64,000 nt of DNA from Porites lobata (GCA_942486035.1 CALNXK010000007.1:5996001-6060000); one strand, 5' to 3'. Shown: positions 1-12,613, counted from the stretch's first letter. Translations and numbers: made by a program. The notes: a model not told the origin generated them from the sequence alone.

Positions 1-488
1 AAGAATAATTCTAATTGTTTTACATTTTCTATTCTGACTCACTGCGTTTATAGCATAGCAAATGTCTTACTTACCAAAATGTTGGCGCCTATAACAAAGC
101 CAATATGGCATCCATCTGTACTAATACTAGTGATTAAATAAATTCGAAGGACCGTGTAGACAACGCTTGTTTGCGCGTTAGCTAGGGAACGATTTGGTAT
201 ATGGGGTAGAGTGGATTTGGCACATTGGTGCGTAGTTCAGGCGCACTACCCCTTTCCCCCTATCATAACTAGTGGCCTGACTACGCCAGGCGAGAAGGGC
301 AAATGCCGCCAGCCGTTTGTACGTGAAAACGATTCTTCTCACAATATCCCATTTATTGAATAAATGACGAATGACACCGTATATATTGATGCATTTGTCT
401 CCAATATTGTAGCGATTCTGAATCTCATAACACAGATAAAATTAATTCCTATTAAACTAACTTGATTCTAAAAATTAACTGCAACGAA
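1..488. other. Intergenic, no gene seen
   Basis: AT-rich sequence upstream of the first tRNA gene. No open frame of useful length, splice-flanked exon or inverted repeat was recognised on either strand. Confidence 0.5.
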
Positions 489-562
489 GGCGCCGTAGCT
501 CAGTTGGTTAGAGCGCCTGTCTAGTAAACAGGAGGTCATGGGTTCGAGTCCCATCGGTGCCT
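489..562 (+). tRNA. tRNA-Thr (anticodon AGT)
   Basis: A 74-nt cloverleaf. The 7-bp acceptor pairs GGCGCCG with CGGTGCC, with one G-U pair. The A-box is TAGCTCAGTTGG and the B-box is GGTTCGAGTCC. The anticodon stem CCTGT/ACAGG closes the loop CTAGTAA, giving anticodon AGT, which reads ACU threonine codons (and ACC if A34 is edited to inosine). No intron is seen and all stems pair, so it looks functional. It lies in a small tRNA cluster with the two entries that follow. Confidence 0.95.
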
Positions 563-898
563 CGCAAATTAAAACTGCAATGCTATTATTTTGTTTAAAA
601 AAAAGTAACGAACCCGTTTAAACAAATTTTTTCGAGCTGCATCTTCTATCTCTTCTGTCTATCTGAGAGGCACGAATAATCGATTCTTCGATACTCACGC
701 TTTTTAAAACTATTTAAGTGAAAAAGAAAGGGTTAACGATTTGTTGGATTCTTTGGAACAACTTTGGTGAACTATTAAAGAGGTATTTTATATAACTTTC
801 TTGAACTGTTAAGGCCAAAACATTTGTGCAGGTGTCCTGCAGGCTTTTACATCAAATACTTTTTTACAATAAAACTGTGTGCAAGTTGATACTACCCT

Positions 899-970
899 GG
901 CCCGTTGGTCTAGTAGCATGTTTCTTGCTTACGGTGCGAGAGGTCCCGGGTTCGACTCCCGGATAGGTGA
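899..970 (+). pseudogene. tRNA-Pro-type sequence with Arg anticodon ACG, probably a tRNA pseudogene
   Basis: The body matches the proline tRNA at 1345-1416: GTTGGTCTAGT D-arm, GGTCCCGGGTTCGACTCCCGG variable and T arms, and GCGAG anticodon 3' stem. The 7-nt loop TTACGGT gives anticodon ACG (arginine) instead of AGG. The acceptor is damaged: 1:72 is G-G, 5:68 is C-A and 2:71 is G-U. The A-box and B-box survive, so it could still be transcribed. A decayed copy is most likely; a functional anticodon-switched tRNA is the alternative. Confidence 0.75.
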
Positions 971-1344
971 GTTGTGATAATTTCAACAATAAATCCAAAT
1001 ATAACAGCTTCTTTGGAAGAGTAGAGGTTTTGTTTCGTAATCATTCAAATTAAACTAAGTGGCATTTTTGACGTTTGACTGGTTCTGTAAATGGCGTCGA
1101 TCTTAGATGATATAAGAGACATGGGCTCTCCTAAATGTAAATATAAATATTTTTTAGAAAACATAAGTTTCATACCTAGGAAATAGAAGAGAAAACAAAA
1201 CCGCCTCAGTAAAGAAGGGGCATTTTTGCAACCCTGTGGTTAGGAGTAAAACAAAAATTACCATACAAATTAGAATAATTTAAAGAAATTCTTGCTGATT
1301 ATTCTGATTTCCGAAACTTGTAAGAAAAAAAAAAATTAAATAAT

Positions 1345-1416
1345 GGGCCTCTCCGGGAGTCGAACCCGGGACCTCTCGCACCCTAAGCGAGAATCATGCC
1401 ACTAGACCAACAGGCC
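1345..1416 (-). tRNA. tRNA-Pro (anticodon AGG)
   Basis: A 72-nt cloverleaf on the minus strand. The acceptor pairs GGCCTGT with AGAGGCC, with one G-G mismatch at the sixth pair. The anticodon stem CTCGC/GCGAG closes TTAGGGT, giving anticodon AGG for CCU/CCC proline codons. The T-arm is CCGGG/CCCGG around TTCGACT. It has no intron. It is the intact relative of the degraded copy at 899-970, in opposite orientation about 400 bp away. Confidence 0.92.
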
Positions 1417-2052
1417 GTTATTGGAAGGTAAGGGCAATTTTAAGTATATAAAGAAATGCTTTAAATGATTTATTAATCAATTAAAATTACTATAAAGCGC
1501 TTACTGGAATCCTTTTAAATGCACCCATGATCAACGGGTACCCGCAAGTATAAGATAATAGGTCCGCAATGCAAGCAGAAGCGGGAAAAAAGCAAACTAG
1601 CAACACTACCCATTTTAAAGATACAAGTGTGACAATTTTTTTTTTCATAATGCGTTTTTTCCTTTTTGTCGTGCGCTAATTAAGCTTATAGTTGATCTTT
1701 TCATCCTTTTGTTTAGTTTGTTTTTACAAATTTTATACTAGGTGTTTAGTTCTTTGTGTCTGTTTTTTCATCTTCATTAGCGCCTTTTTTGGTTTCTTTT
1801 GTGCATATTCTACGGTATTTAATTGCAGTTCTGCAGAACAATTTTCAGTTAGCTTTGATCCGCGCTAAGCGCTTTTCTCGTCAGTGCCCTCTACGGGTTT
1901 TCTATTTTTACGCAGTCCACTACTACAGCAGTTATTCTCTGACCGTAACAATAGTAAGTGTGTTTAACCGTGCTCGCTTTGTTGCAGTATTGTTGTTTCT
2001 TTATGTCAAGTGTTCGTTTATAGAAACTTGTTCCTTTTTGCCTTTTTATCGT

Positions 2053-2193
2053 CTAAGACCCTGTTTACATGGAGTGGGGGATCCCGGTCTAGTGGGGTAA
2101 GTTTCCTTTGTTTTGTGTCCCCCAGAGCGTGAAAACAAAAGAAACCAAACCCACTAGACCGGGGTCCCCCACTCCATGTAAACAGGCCCTTAG
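2053..2193. mobile_element. Short foldback MITE, 141 bp
   Basis: Near-perfect inverted repeat. The outer arms begin CTAAGACCCTGTTTACATGG and end with its complement, CCATGTAAACAGG followed by CCCTTAG. The arms extend about 55 bp each through a GGGGGATCCCGGTCTAGTGGG segment around a small loop. It has no coding capacity. It would form a long hairpin and is typical of non-autonomous DNA transposons. Confidence 0.8.
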
Positions 2194-3884
2194 TTTCAGC
2201 CTACTTTTTTGTACCACTACATTACGCAGGTCAGTTATATCGAATATATCATCATTTATTTAGTTGAATTGGTTTTTTTGTGGTATTATTTCGGCCACAA
2301 GAGTTCCTCGCCTACTGTAAGAAAAGAAGGTGGCAAAGACGAACAAAAACGAAAATGAAAACGAAATCACCACACACACAATAAAAAAAATTTCTGATGG
2401 AGATGGATACACTGACCTTTCTTAAGCAGGGTGCCCTAGGACAACAAACTTTAGACTACAAGTATCTCCAAACTAGTTTTTTTTGTCGGTTGTAGCTGCC
2501 GGTTTCATCTTAATCGAAGTCCTACATTAATGAAGTTCTTAATTTCATTGTGTTTCGGTCTTTTAGTGCTTATTTTGGGGAGGTTAGTGGACAGGAGTTG
2601 CGGTTCACCTCAAGTTGCGGAACCAGAGTTAAAAAACTAACTTCAGCCTGATGTTGCACTGTACGATTTGCAGTTCGCGATTATCAGTTCAAAACATTGC
2701 ATCACATGATTACAATTGTGACATTGTTTCCAAGTTTTGTGATAGTGTTCTAACATTTTCTTCTAGAAATTGTCATTGCAAATCATCTTGTGTTTTATCA
2801 CCTTTACATGATAGTAACAATTTTTTACTCACCTCTCTGCAATTAATCTTCCTCCTGTTTTTCAAAGATTCTGAAACGATAGCGATAATTCATTGCTACC
2901 TCCAAATTATGGAACAATCAGTAAACTTCCCAAATCATGAGAAATGTATCTTGTGAAAATAGCTTTAAAAAGTCTCTTAAAACACATTTGTTTCAGAGGG
3001 TGTTTCCTAGCTAATTTTATTTAATTATTAACTAGAAGTTGAACTAGAAATGTATTTTAGTACGGTAATACGCTTGTCTTTATTTCTACAATTAATTTGT
3101 GGAACTAGAATTTAAACTTGGAATCAAATGTCAGTGTTTTGATTTTCAATCTTGACGAATGACCAGCAGAGTTTTAAGTGTTCTTTAATTCTTAAGCATT
3201 GTAATGATTCTTCTTTCCCTGCTTATCACGAACCAATTCGTGTAATAACCAGTTCCCAGTTTGCTTGCGAGCTAAATTGGTTAGAGCTCTGCAACGGTAT
3301 ATACTGCGGAGGTCAGGGCTCGAAGAGTGATCCTTTTTTGCCGAAATTTTTTCAGGCTTTCTTTTGTTAGTTATGTTTTCAACTGAGATGATCTTCTCTA
3401 CATTTATTATCTTTTCATCCCGCAGTTAAAATACATGAAATTCATATATTCATTTTATCATTAAGATGATGCGTAAATTTTCAAATGTTCTTATTTTAAT
3501 ATCTGAACAAAAAAGGTTAATAATAAATATTATTACACTCTTATATAAGTCCTATTCATTTCATCTGCTAAACATTATCAATACCGGGTCCCTTTTTAGT
3601 ACATAGGATGAAGGCGAAATAACTTATTCAGCTGTTTTTTGTCAAACAAGTCTGTCTCTTTTCTTTTGTTGTCTCCTAGTGAAAATACTTCCGTTTGCCT
3701 CTGCATTATGGTTTGAGTTTCTCCTTCATTGTATTTAAGGACACCTGAGCAAATCTTTCCATGACAATTATTTGCATGTAACAGTTTTAAGCTTCTTTGG
3801 TTTCCATTTCAAAGAGCTGACTACAACGGTTGTCCACGATTGGTTTAAAAATAATACATCTCTCTGCCTCTGCAAATCTTTGAA
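2194..3884. other. Intergenic, weak ORF only
   Basis: AT-rich spacer before the secreted-protein gene. A 101-codon plus-strand frame at 2651-2956 starts with a Cys-x2-Cys...His-x4-Cys pattern that could be a zinc-finger remnant, but nothing after it supports a protein family. The last few hundred bases probably contain the promoter and 5' UTR of the gene starting at 3885. No confident TATA or initiator element was identified. Confidence 0.35.
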
Positions 3885-6800
3885 ATGTCCTGGACAGCAT
3901 TTCCAGTAACCGTTGCCTTTATTTTGTGCTTTTCAAAGTCTCAAGCAGCAAGTAAGTTATAATATATAAATAATCTAAAAAAGAATCATATTTTCCATAT
4001 AATATGAAAAAGTCTGAAAAAGCTAGACTAAGGCGACAAAGGAACGTTGAAAATTTCCTTTTAAAGTGAGTGGAGTTTAATTAGATTTTCGTTGTGTATA
4101 AATGGTAAAAGAATATTGAACGGTTGTTTAACACAGTATTCAAAGGATGTATAGAAAAATGAGCATTCAAAAGGATACAAGCATAATCTCGAATAACATT
4201 CATCTTACTGCATGCGTTATATCACTGCTGGAATGGTACTACCAACTTAGTGTCTTTTATTTAAAGGTTGCATGGTTCAGCGTTTAATCTGAACTTCAGG
4301 CTAAATACAAATTTGATAAAGGGTATTAATCACCCAAAACAAAATAATTCTTGTAGGCTAAAACGCTACTTAGACTAATCAGAAAGGAAGAAATATTTAT
4401 AATAAATATTAAATACTCCTAGGAATACCCTATCCGGCGGACTAATTTTAACTTTTGTGCGGGTCGGTCAAACATTTTTGTCCGTAGGATATGAAATTAC
4501 AGTTTCGACAGTGGATGAATTTCTCGCTGGAACAGATGCAAGGGTCTTTATTGAAATTTATGGAGGAAACGCTGAAAAAACTGGATGGATTGAACTTACT
4601 GATGATGGAAAAAACGTATTTGAAGCTGGAGCGTAAGTAGACGTGACTGATTGCCTTCGTTTCACCATTCTTAATTTTCCAGGCAGGACATAACGATCAT
4701 TAGGTCCAGCAACGAAACAGACCTTGGACCAACTAAGAAAGCTTTTTAAATTCGCTATGTATCGTAAGGAATGAGCTAAATTAAAAAAAGCTGCAGCATC
4801 CTGACGCGGCATAATGTTCGCGTATTATCCCGTCACAGGGAACGAAGTTAAGAGGACTTAAATGTTTTTGTTTCTAGTGAAAAGTAAAGCTGATTAACAT
4901 AAAAACGACTATCCACTTTAATAGATATGGAGGAACGCGATTTTTACTAGCTACAATCCTGGACAAAACTACTTGATAAAATGTTTTCATTAATGCGCAC
5001 TACCTAACGCAACAAAACTATTTCCAAATCAACGGCTTTGCGTAAAGAAAACGCCCTCCCCCAGTTCAAAGTTGCTTCCTACAAATGTTTAGGGATCCGT
5101 CCTTCTTTTGAAGACCCAACAACACTACTTCCAGGGGGAGCGGGGAGGGAAGAATCGGTCGGCTACGAAATTTAGAAAAACTGCCCCCCAAGAATGTAAT
5201 TTTCTCAACAGTTTTGCCCAAGATTGTAGCTAGACACTGATCATAACTAAACACTTATATATTCTCTGAAGGAATGATACATTTTACCGTGATGCCAGAT
5301 TCATAAAACCGATCAAGTTTATAAAAATGATGCGCAACAACGATTGGTACACTCCAGGATGGAAACTGCTCAAGGTGATTAGCGCACAGCGGCAGCAGCT
5401 AAATAACAGTTACACGAGAAGATTCACAACAACGATTTTTAACGCAACGCAGCGTTGCAACATTGTTGCAACATTTTTTCGAATAGCTGCAACATTGTTG
5501 CAACATTGTTTCGAGTAGCTGCAACATTGTTTCAACATTGCAACGCTGTGTTGCGCTAAAAATCGACGTTGCAAATCGTCCCGTGTAACATCACCTTTAT
5601 GGATCTTAAGCGACGACGACCACGAAGGCAACGAAAACGGCAGAAAACAATATGGTTTAGATCGGCGAAACAACAAATTTGCTCGTCCTTCTCACTTTTT
5701 GTACATTAGAGAAACTGCCTAATTTCACGTTTTCTTGAGGATGAGACAAAAGATGGCGATTTCATGATTCTTTTTTATTTGTTTTAAACCAACTTAGGGT
5801 GCGTTCCTTTGAGATGATCGTTCACTGATCTTGATCCGGATCATCCCAAAGGAACGCATGCGCACCTTTTGAACTTGAGGTAGCGTGGCCGAGCAGTTAG
5901 GGCGTTGGACTTGAAACTAGGAGGCACTTGTGAAGGCAAAGCTACAACGACAAACCAGTGAGGGTCCGCGGGATCTTTCGTAGACCTGGATCATTAAAAT
6001 CTTGAGTATCAAATTTTTTAAGTTTCTAACTAGAAGGTTCCATGTTTAAGTCCTGCTAGCTGGATTATTAATTTTGTTCTCGGTAGTGCCGAGTTCAAAT
6101 TCTCGGCCACACTAGTAAAAAAGCCAACTGGTTCGCCTCTCCTACCAGTTGGGATTTTAACCCTGTTATGTTCTATTTAAATTATTATTTATTATAATTT
6201 AACTCCAGAAAACATGGAAAAATTTACCAACATTTGGTAGATACAACGACATGGATTAAAAGTGATGAATTTTGAAAACGCGTGAGTTCACTTTTAGAGA
6301 AATGTCGTACGTAAACGAAGAAAAAATTGCCGAAACACTGCCGAAAAAAACTTACCAAAACAGAAAAATATAACTCTATGGATGAAACGTGCTACTTGAA
6401 GAATTATATTCCAGTGCTAGACTAATCCTGAATGTGGCAGGAACAGGCCGATGAAGACTGAGGCTGACCTTAACATATCGATCGAGGGAAAGCAAGTTTT
6501 TAAAGTAAAATTTGGCTGCCGTATCATGATTTTGGTGAAGAATAATGCAGTCCATGTTTTCCGCCATGACCAACAACATCACCCTTGCCACCCCCCCCCC
6601 CCTCCAACCCAAATAAAAGCTACATATATATTCATTCTTCCGATCATAATCGGTCTCTTTCCAAAGCGTTACTGCCTCAAATTTTAAGAAGAAATATACA
6701 TCTTCATTCTACAATTAATTTTGATACCACAGGTAACCATAAGAATCCAAGGTCACTCTGACTTGTATACGTTTTACTTCAACAAATGGTTAAGTGCTAA

Positions 6801-9800
6801 CAAGGAGGTGACATTACACGGTGAGATTGTTAGCACTCCAATTTATGTTTTACTTCCACAGTTAAGGGTGATGCCAGGAAATTGTTCTGTACAGCGGTTT
6901 ATTTTGTCTGCGACGCAGGCTAATTTCTAGGAACATTTCGAAATTAACCCGCAGTAGAGCGGTATTTATCACAGGATAGAATAGAACCAGGAACATTGAT
7001 TTAAAGTAGTAAAGTATACTAATGAAATGGGTCCCACAAACTGCTACATCATTCCTTATAAAACTGTCACCACTTCACACTCTTATCTTAAATAACTAAT
7101 TTAAAATTATCTTTTGAAATTTGATTTTTTCTTGACCGACAAGTGAGCTATAAATCCCAAATCTGCACCATGATCTTGAAGTAGGGGCGCTTATGTGTTT
7201 AATGATGTTCGTTTTAACTTTTTGGAAAAAAAAGAGAAGACCAAAAATAAAGACAAAAGCAAACAAACAAAACTCACAAAAAAAACAAACAAACAAACCA
7301 AAAGTTGGACTGCCTGTTTCTAAAAATCATCTGACAAAATTTCGGTTTACTTTCAACACTTTTAAAGTAGCCAGTTTTTTAAGAGCAAGCTTTACCGATA
7401 ACGGTTTATACATGGTAGCCACATAGAATTACGACGTAATATTTAGGCCATATCACGTTACTGCTTCATTCACGCAAAAGCATCCTTGGTCTGAGTTTTT
7501 AGTTATAGGTCAAATATATACTGAAAATACGAAGTTGTATGTAAAAATAACAAAAATGTTTTTTTAATTAATCAGAGGAAAATAAATGCCGATCTGGTCA
7601 TTCAGACTGTCACCATTTATGTATCTACACTAATCCGGGATATCGTTGTGATTGTCACCCAGGATTCGAGCTACATCAAATGAACCGTTGCAAAGGTATG
7701 CAAAGACTTGGGGAAGAGTTATATTTCACTCGTTTCTCTAGCCTAAAACTGTGCATATTGGGAAGTAAGACATAACCTCTTGGAAAATAAACTTTCAAGG
7801 GTGGACCTGCACTGAAAAAAGAGCGTAGGATAACGGTTTTTGAGTTAGTCGTTGATAAGGGTACGTTGCCCAGTGAACATGAACGAATCTTTTTAAGAAC
7901 ACTCGTATTGTTTCAGATCAAAGTGTTGAACTGAAACAATAACCTTTAGTTAAGAAAAACACCCGTAATGGCCATGGGTGCGAGGACGAGTCAGCAGAAA
8001 TCAATTAAATGTTAGGATAGGTTTAATAGACGCCTGAAGTATGGTCCTTGAACGTCAACTTCGTCCTGGAGTCAATAATCCTCGCTCTTAAATACTTTTT
8101 TCCAGGCAGGAGGAACGATATATTATTGAAACTGACAGTTACGCACAGTCATCAGTTTAATTTAATACCGATTCGCTGAGTAGTTTGATCTTCCCACCGC
8201 ATAAAAACAGAGTAGAAGTGGAAGTGAAGTAAGAGATACCACATTTCAAAAACACTCAAACTTACAATTTGATAGTGTTTGTTCACTATAATTTGTTGAT
8301 ATCCTTAGATGTGGACGAATGCAAAAATGGCGACAACAAGTGCGACTTAAAAGCAGCACATTGCGTAAATAAACCAGGATCCTACTCTTGTCAGTGTAAA
8401 GAAGGCTATCAACAAATGGACAACTACACCTGCACTGCCTTCACGTCATGTAATGTATTAACGCTCACTGGTCTGCAGACGCCGTCGTCCAAAACATTTC
8501 TTCTATGTAGTGGCAACGAAGAACATAATTTGTTTCATGCAAGCTAATATCTGACTATGAAAAGCTGCCATTTACCGAGGGTAAAATTACAGTAAATGTA
8601 TGAAGGAAGTCTGGGGGAAATCGACTTTGGTTCGAGTTAGCGGGAAGTTCGAGTTAGCGAGGGTTCGACTGAGTTGTCGGGAGTCAAAGTGTACTTCGTT
8701 CTATTTCAGAAGCCTTACAATTACACATTTTGTTAGAATAAAACTATAGCGATTACTTGATCGGAGGAAAACGTTTCCTTCAAGCAATAAGCTCATTCTA
8801 TTATGTCACTCTTGCAAAGAAGGCTGCTACAGTTTAGTAATTAATTATGTTTTCTAACCAACAGTTGCTCTTTTTAGCAAAGATGTGCAGCGGGAGTGAT
8901 GCACTTGGAATGGAGAGCGGCAAAATTAAAAACCAATCTATCACAGCCAGTTCCTACTATCCCCAGTATCCTCCTTGGGCAGCGCGGCTTCGATCCGGGA
9001 TTTCTAAAGGTTGGTACGCTTTTCCATATGACCCGTTGCCATGGATACAAGTGGACCTTGGAAAGCAAACTTGGCTGAAAGGTGTAGCGACACAAGGCAA
9101 GATGTTCTCAATGTATGTGACTTCATACAAGTTGGCGTATTCGCAGGACCAAGTCACATGGTTTTACTACCGAGGTGACAGTGACAACGTTAAGGTAGGG
9201 GTCAAAAGTGCGTCTTGTCCTAAATATGTTGTTATTTGACTCGGGAGAATGAACATGGACTAAAGACTTCATTAAAAAAAGCAAGATTAATGCGACAAAA
9301 TAAATGCATCCGCAAATAGCTTAAGAAATAAATAAACCCCGTCTTCCAGATGGTATAACGCTATCCGCTATGAAGCCATAAAATTTGCTCACAAGTCTAT
9401 TAATTAAAAACTATCAGGCTCTTGGAGGAAAGTACTTAGCCCACCCCTAAAGTTGTTTACATTTTTAAAGTCACGTGATATTATTGTACAATGAGCAAGA
9501 ATTTGTACGCCACAAGGCGGGAAGGATTATTAAAACTGCTGAACGAGACTTTTGTGTCTTCCTCTCTGTTCTACGAAACAACTTGGCTGTTACATTCTCT
9601 TGGTCACCAGAAGCTCCTCCCAGCCAGCCCCAGTAGGTCACTATAGCAGCTCCTCAGAACATTGTAATTCCTGTATTGTAATTCAAACAACTTGTATTGT
9701 AATTACGTACCACATTGCAAATAACTTAATCAAGACTTGGCGGAAATTCATCCATACGTATTTTCTAACCCCTGAAGACCCTTTACTTTTTAGGTTCTTA

Positions 9801-9940
9801 ATGGAAACAAAGATCCGTACCGAGTTGTTACAAACAGTTTGCCGAGACCAATTCACACTCGGTTCGTGCGACTGTACCCTCTTTCTTGGAATGACGCCCT
9901 TGTTATGAAGCTTGAGTTGTACGGCTGCATTTCTTCGTAA
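3885..9940 (+). CDS. Secreted PLAT-like / EGF / EGF-CA / F5/8 type C (discoidin) protein, seven exons
   Basis: Exons by GT-AG sites and phase: 3885-3951, 4488-4632, 6744-6820, 7576-7695, 8309-8449, 8878-9194, 9794-9940. They sum to 1,014 nt: 337 codons and a stop. Residues 1-22 (MSWTAFPVTVAFILC...) are a signal peptide. About residues 23-95 resemble the start of a PLAT domain (YEITVSTVDEFLAGTDARVF) but stop short of the usual length of about 110. About residues 96-135 are a six-cysteine EGF domain. Residues 136-180 are a calcium-binding EGF domain with the DVDEC signature and six cysteines. The rest is F5/8C, from CSGSDALGMESG to ELYGC, with WIQVDLG and GVATQG. In family members F5/8C binds carbohydrate or phospholipid, so a secreted matrix or cell-surface lectin-like adhesion role is inferred. 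Exon 3 has a weak acceptor and is the least certain. Introns hold foldback elements and a SINE. Confidence 0.85.
5409..5589. mobile_element. Foldback MITE with GTTGCAACATT repeats, 181 bp (intronic)
   Basis: The outer arms GTTACACGAGAAGATT and AATCGTCCCGTGTAAC are imperfect inverse complements. Inside, CGATTTTTAACGCAACGCAG pairs with the right-arm CTGTGTTGCGCTAAAAATCG. The centre holds about three iterations of a GCTGCAACATTGTTGCAACA-type word separated by TTTCGAGTA/TTTCGAATA. It lies within intron 2 of the secreted-protein gene and carries no gene. Confidence 0.75.
5798..5866. repeat. Short inverted repeat, 69 bp
   Basis: GGTGCGTTCCTTTGAGATGA is mirrored by TCATCCCAAAGGAACGCATG followed by CGCACC, with a GATC-rich centre. 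It looks like a mini-MITE immediately upstream of the SINE, in the same intron. Confidence 0.65.
5879..6200 (+). mobile_element. tRNA-Ser-derived SINE (diverged)
   Basis: The head GTAGCGTGGCCGAGCAGTTA and GGCGTTGGACTTGAAACT match the 5' half of tRNA-Ser with anticodon TGA. A B-box-like GTTTAAGTCCTGCTAGCT follows after an insertion of about 130 bp. The body holds a second B-box-like AGTTCAAATTCTCGGCCAC and an AACTGGTTCGCC / CCAGTTGGGATTTTAACC segment. It ends in an AT-rich ATTATTTATTATAATTT tail. It lies in intron 2 in the same direction as the host gene. The 3' limit is approximate. Confidence 0.65.
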
Positions 9941-10158
9941 AGAACAATGAACAAAAATATAACAGTTGAGAACAATTAATATAATTGAATATATTATTGT
10001 TAAGTTGGCAAACTATCTTAATAATTTAGTTTGTGTATCTATATGCAGTGTCTTGGTTAGGATGCGAGAAAAGGGGAGTCTAATTAAAGTCGCCTTTAGA
10101 ACATCTTAATAATCTCCCCAGAGTGCACCTGTTTTTATCAGTTTCTCATCCTCCTTAA
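9941..10158. other. 3' flank of the secreted-protein gene
   Basis: AT-rich sequence after the stop codon, probably 3' UTR. No clear AATAAA hexamer close to the stop was recognised. It ends at the TTAA target site of the next element (10155-10158). Confidence 0.4.
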
Positions 10159-12613
10159 AGGGGCTCGACCCAGCATTTTTGTAGGTACACCTTCAATCTT
10201 TGAATCTCTTATGCTTAAACAAATGATCTTTGCTATAAAAACATTATAATGCATGTATTACACACAGTCTTAACGTTATTATGATATTATTTCTTCGCGA
10301 TGGGAATAAATATCACGTGACAATGACGTCACAATAGTTTTAGCTCTAAATCGAATTTCAACCCTTATAGGCATTTTATTTGGAAATGCTTTATGCTGCG
10401 TATACGCAGGCGTTGGGTGCTTGTCTTTTGTTGTGCGAAGTTTCACAAAGATCAATTAAACTTTCTTAGGTGAAAGTCGCAAAGCTGGGAAACAACTGTT
10501 TGGGACTCTAATAACAGCAATAAAACTGGGATGGGATTCGCACTCTCGCGGGATTTATTTTATTTTGTTTTTTTCGGAGTCCCGGTTAGGTTTCGCGTTT
10601 CGGTCGATGTTAGATAGGATTTTGTGGATAAGCCGCGTCGTTCAATGCAATACAGCTGAGTCTATTACAGATTTAACATTTGTTTTAGTAATATAAGCTG
10701 GAAACGACAATATTGACCGTTTTATAACTCAACTAACTCAAATACAACATCCTCGCTGCGATCGATCAGGGGCACCCAAAGAGAATATATATTTTAAAAC
10801 CACTTAAACATAGCATTTTCAAATGTATTTTAGTATTTAAACGGTAGATATAGGCATATTTTTATCCCCTAAAATTTTTTTATCTGTTCGGATTTCCTAG
10901 CTGAGAGTCTGCTGATCCGAAAACTATAGGCGTTTTGATACAAGAGAGGATAAACGGGACAGAGAAGGCATCCCCCATACACACCCTATTCCATAGGTGA
11001 TTCGTCTCGAGTCAGCATTGCTGAATATTGTGGCGAAATGAGTAGGCGCTCACCTGGGAAAAGGGAATCGCTAGACTCTTTGACAACCCGTGAAATCAGT
11101 TTAACTCGAAGTTGTCGTAACCTTAGTGCTTTAAATTAATAAAATGAGAAATTTCGCCGGTCTATTGAAACCGCTCGTTTGTACAATAAAGCAAGTAGGA
11201 CGCCAAGTGTTATTTTGTTGAATAATAAAAGACTAATAAAAGAATAAATATCAAACCAAAAATTGCTCTCTTCAAACTGTAAATTATAAATGATCGATCC
11301 TGAGAGAATATTCAGTGTGTTAAGGATTTCCCTGCTGTTCTGTTAGCTCTATACGAGAGAGGAAGGGCGATTCTTTTTTACTTTCCGTTTCGCTGACACA
11401 GCTTAAGCAGAAATCTCTCTGTACTCGTTTTCGTCGACAAAACAAATCGCAATATTGCTCTCCGCGTCTTCCGCCATTTTGTTCTGCGTCAATTCGTGAA
11501 GGACGCGTGGCTCTGAACGTGGGTCATCCACGCGGAACACATTCGCGCTATGTGATTGGCTGTTTTCTAATCCCACTTGGGATCTGTGGTATTAAAAATA
11601 ACTCCAGACGAATTACCTATGGAATAGGGTGTGTATAGGGTATGCCTTCTCTGTTCCCTTTATCCTCTCTTGTTTTGATCCCTATAACTTGACCTACCTT
11701 TTCGAAACAGTTTCAGCCAGAAAAAAGGCTCCTAAAAATTCTAGGTGACCTTTAAGGGTAAAAATCCGTTAGAAATGGGCAATTATTATTTTTTTAGATG
11801 TCCGAAAATCCTAGGAGAGGCAGGCAAGCAAGAAATTTTACAACAAACGTTCCGAAAATTCTAGGTGGCAAATGGTCTTCAGAACAGATATTTTCCGAAA
11901 ATTGACGTTGGGTACCCCTGATCGATCAAGTGAGCGGAAGTTTTCTTAATCAGTCATTTTGTAACACGCCACTGACAAATCGATGACTCATCTGGTTTCG
12001 GTCGATGTTATCTAGTGCTTTCCCTTTGAGAGGCACAAATATGTCCGCCGGAAACTAACAGAAACATCTGTTTTTGAGTTTTCCTACTAATGCGTGGATT
12101 CATCGCTTGAGGAACTCATAAAGATTAAAGTAATATTTATTCTGGGACAGGGAATGTTTAGATAGCAAAATCTCAAAAAATCAGTGACGTTCTTACCCCA
12201 CATGAGAGCTTTCCCGGCCGCCAACTCAACGTAAAGTCACGCCAAAGCCTTGAAATTCAAGCGTCCTCTATCGCAAAACAAAGAACCCTTTCGCACCAAA
12301 CCTTTGTTTAAATAAAGGTGTTCAGGTGCTTTAATACCTTTTGAAACTCAGAAACTCTGAAGAATTGATAGTTTCTTCGTTTGAATATTGATGACGTCAT
12401 GTGAAAACCGACAATAAGGGCAGAAATTCGATTTAGAGCTAAAACTATTGTGACGTTATTATCACGTGATATTTATCCCGATCGCGCAAAAAATATCTAA
12501 GTCTATGTGTAATACATGTGTTACAATGTTTTTACAATAAAGATCAATTTGTTTAAGTATAAGAGATCCAAAGCTGGAACGATGTGCCTACAAAAATATT
12601 GGTTCGAGCCACC
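10159..12613. mobile_element. Foldback DNA element with TTAA target duplication, 2,455 bp
   Basis: Flanked by TTAA on both sides (10155-10158 and 12614-12617). The ends are inverted: left AGGGGCTCGACCCAGC then ATTTTTGTAGG, right complement GGTGGCTCGAACCAAT then ATTTTTGTAGG. Inverted similarity continues inward about 200 bp, including TTTAGCTCTAAATCGAATTTC-type sequence near 10340 and its complement near 12430. A second inverted pair is nested inside (about 10925-11008 against 11607-11690), with ACACACCCTATTCCATAGGT mirrored by ACCTATGGAATAGGGTGTGT. No transposase frame is seen, so it is non-autonomous. TTAA duplication is the hallmark of piggyBac-mobilised elements; assignment to that group is inferred. 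Confidence 0.8.

Noticed and set aside
2651..2956. 101-codon frame with a Cys2-His-Cys pattern
   Set aside because: Only one possible zinc-binding pattern, the remainder matches no family, and there are no flanking splice sites. It is mentioned only as a weak remnant.
5409..5589. Possible CRISPR-like array of GTTGCAACATT repeats
   Set aside because: The genome is eukaryotic, spacers are repetitive, and the whole segment is an inverted repeat typical of a MITE.
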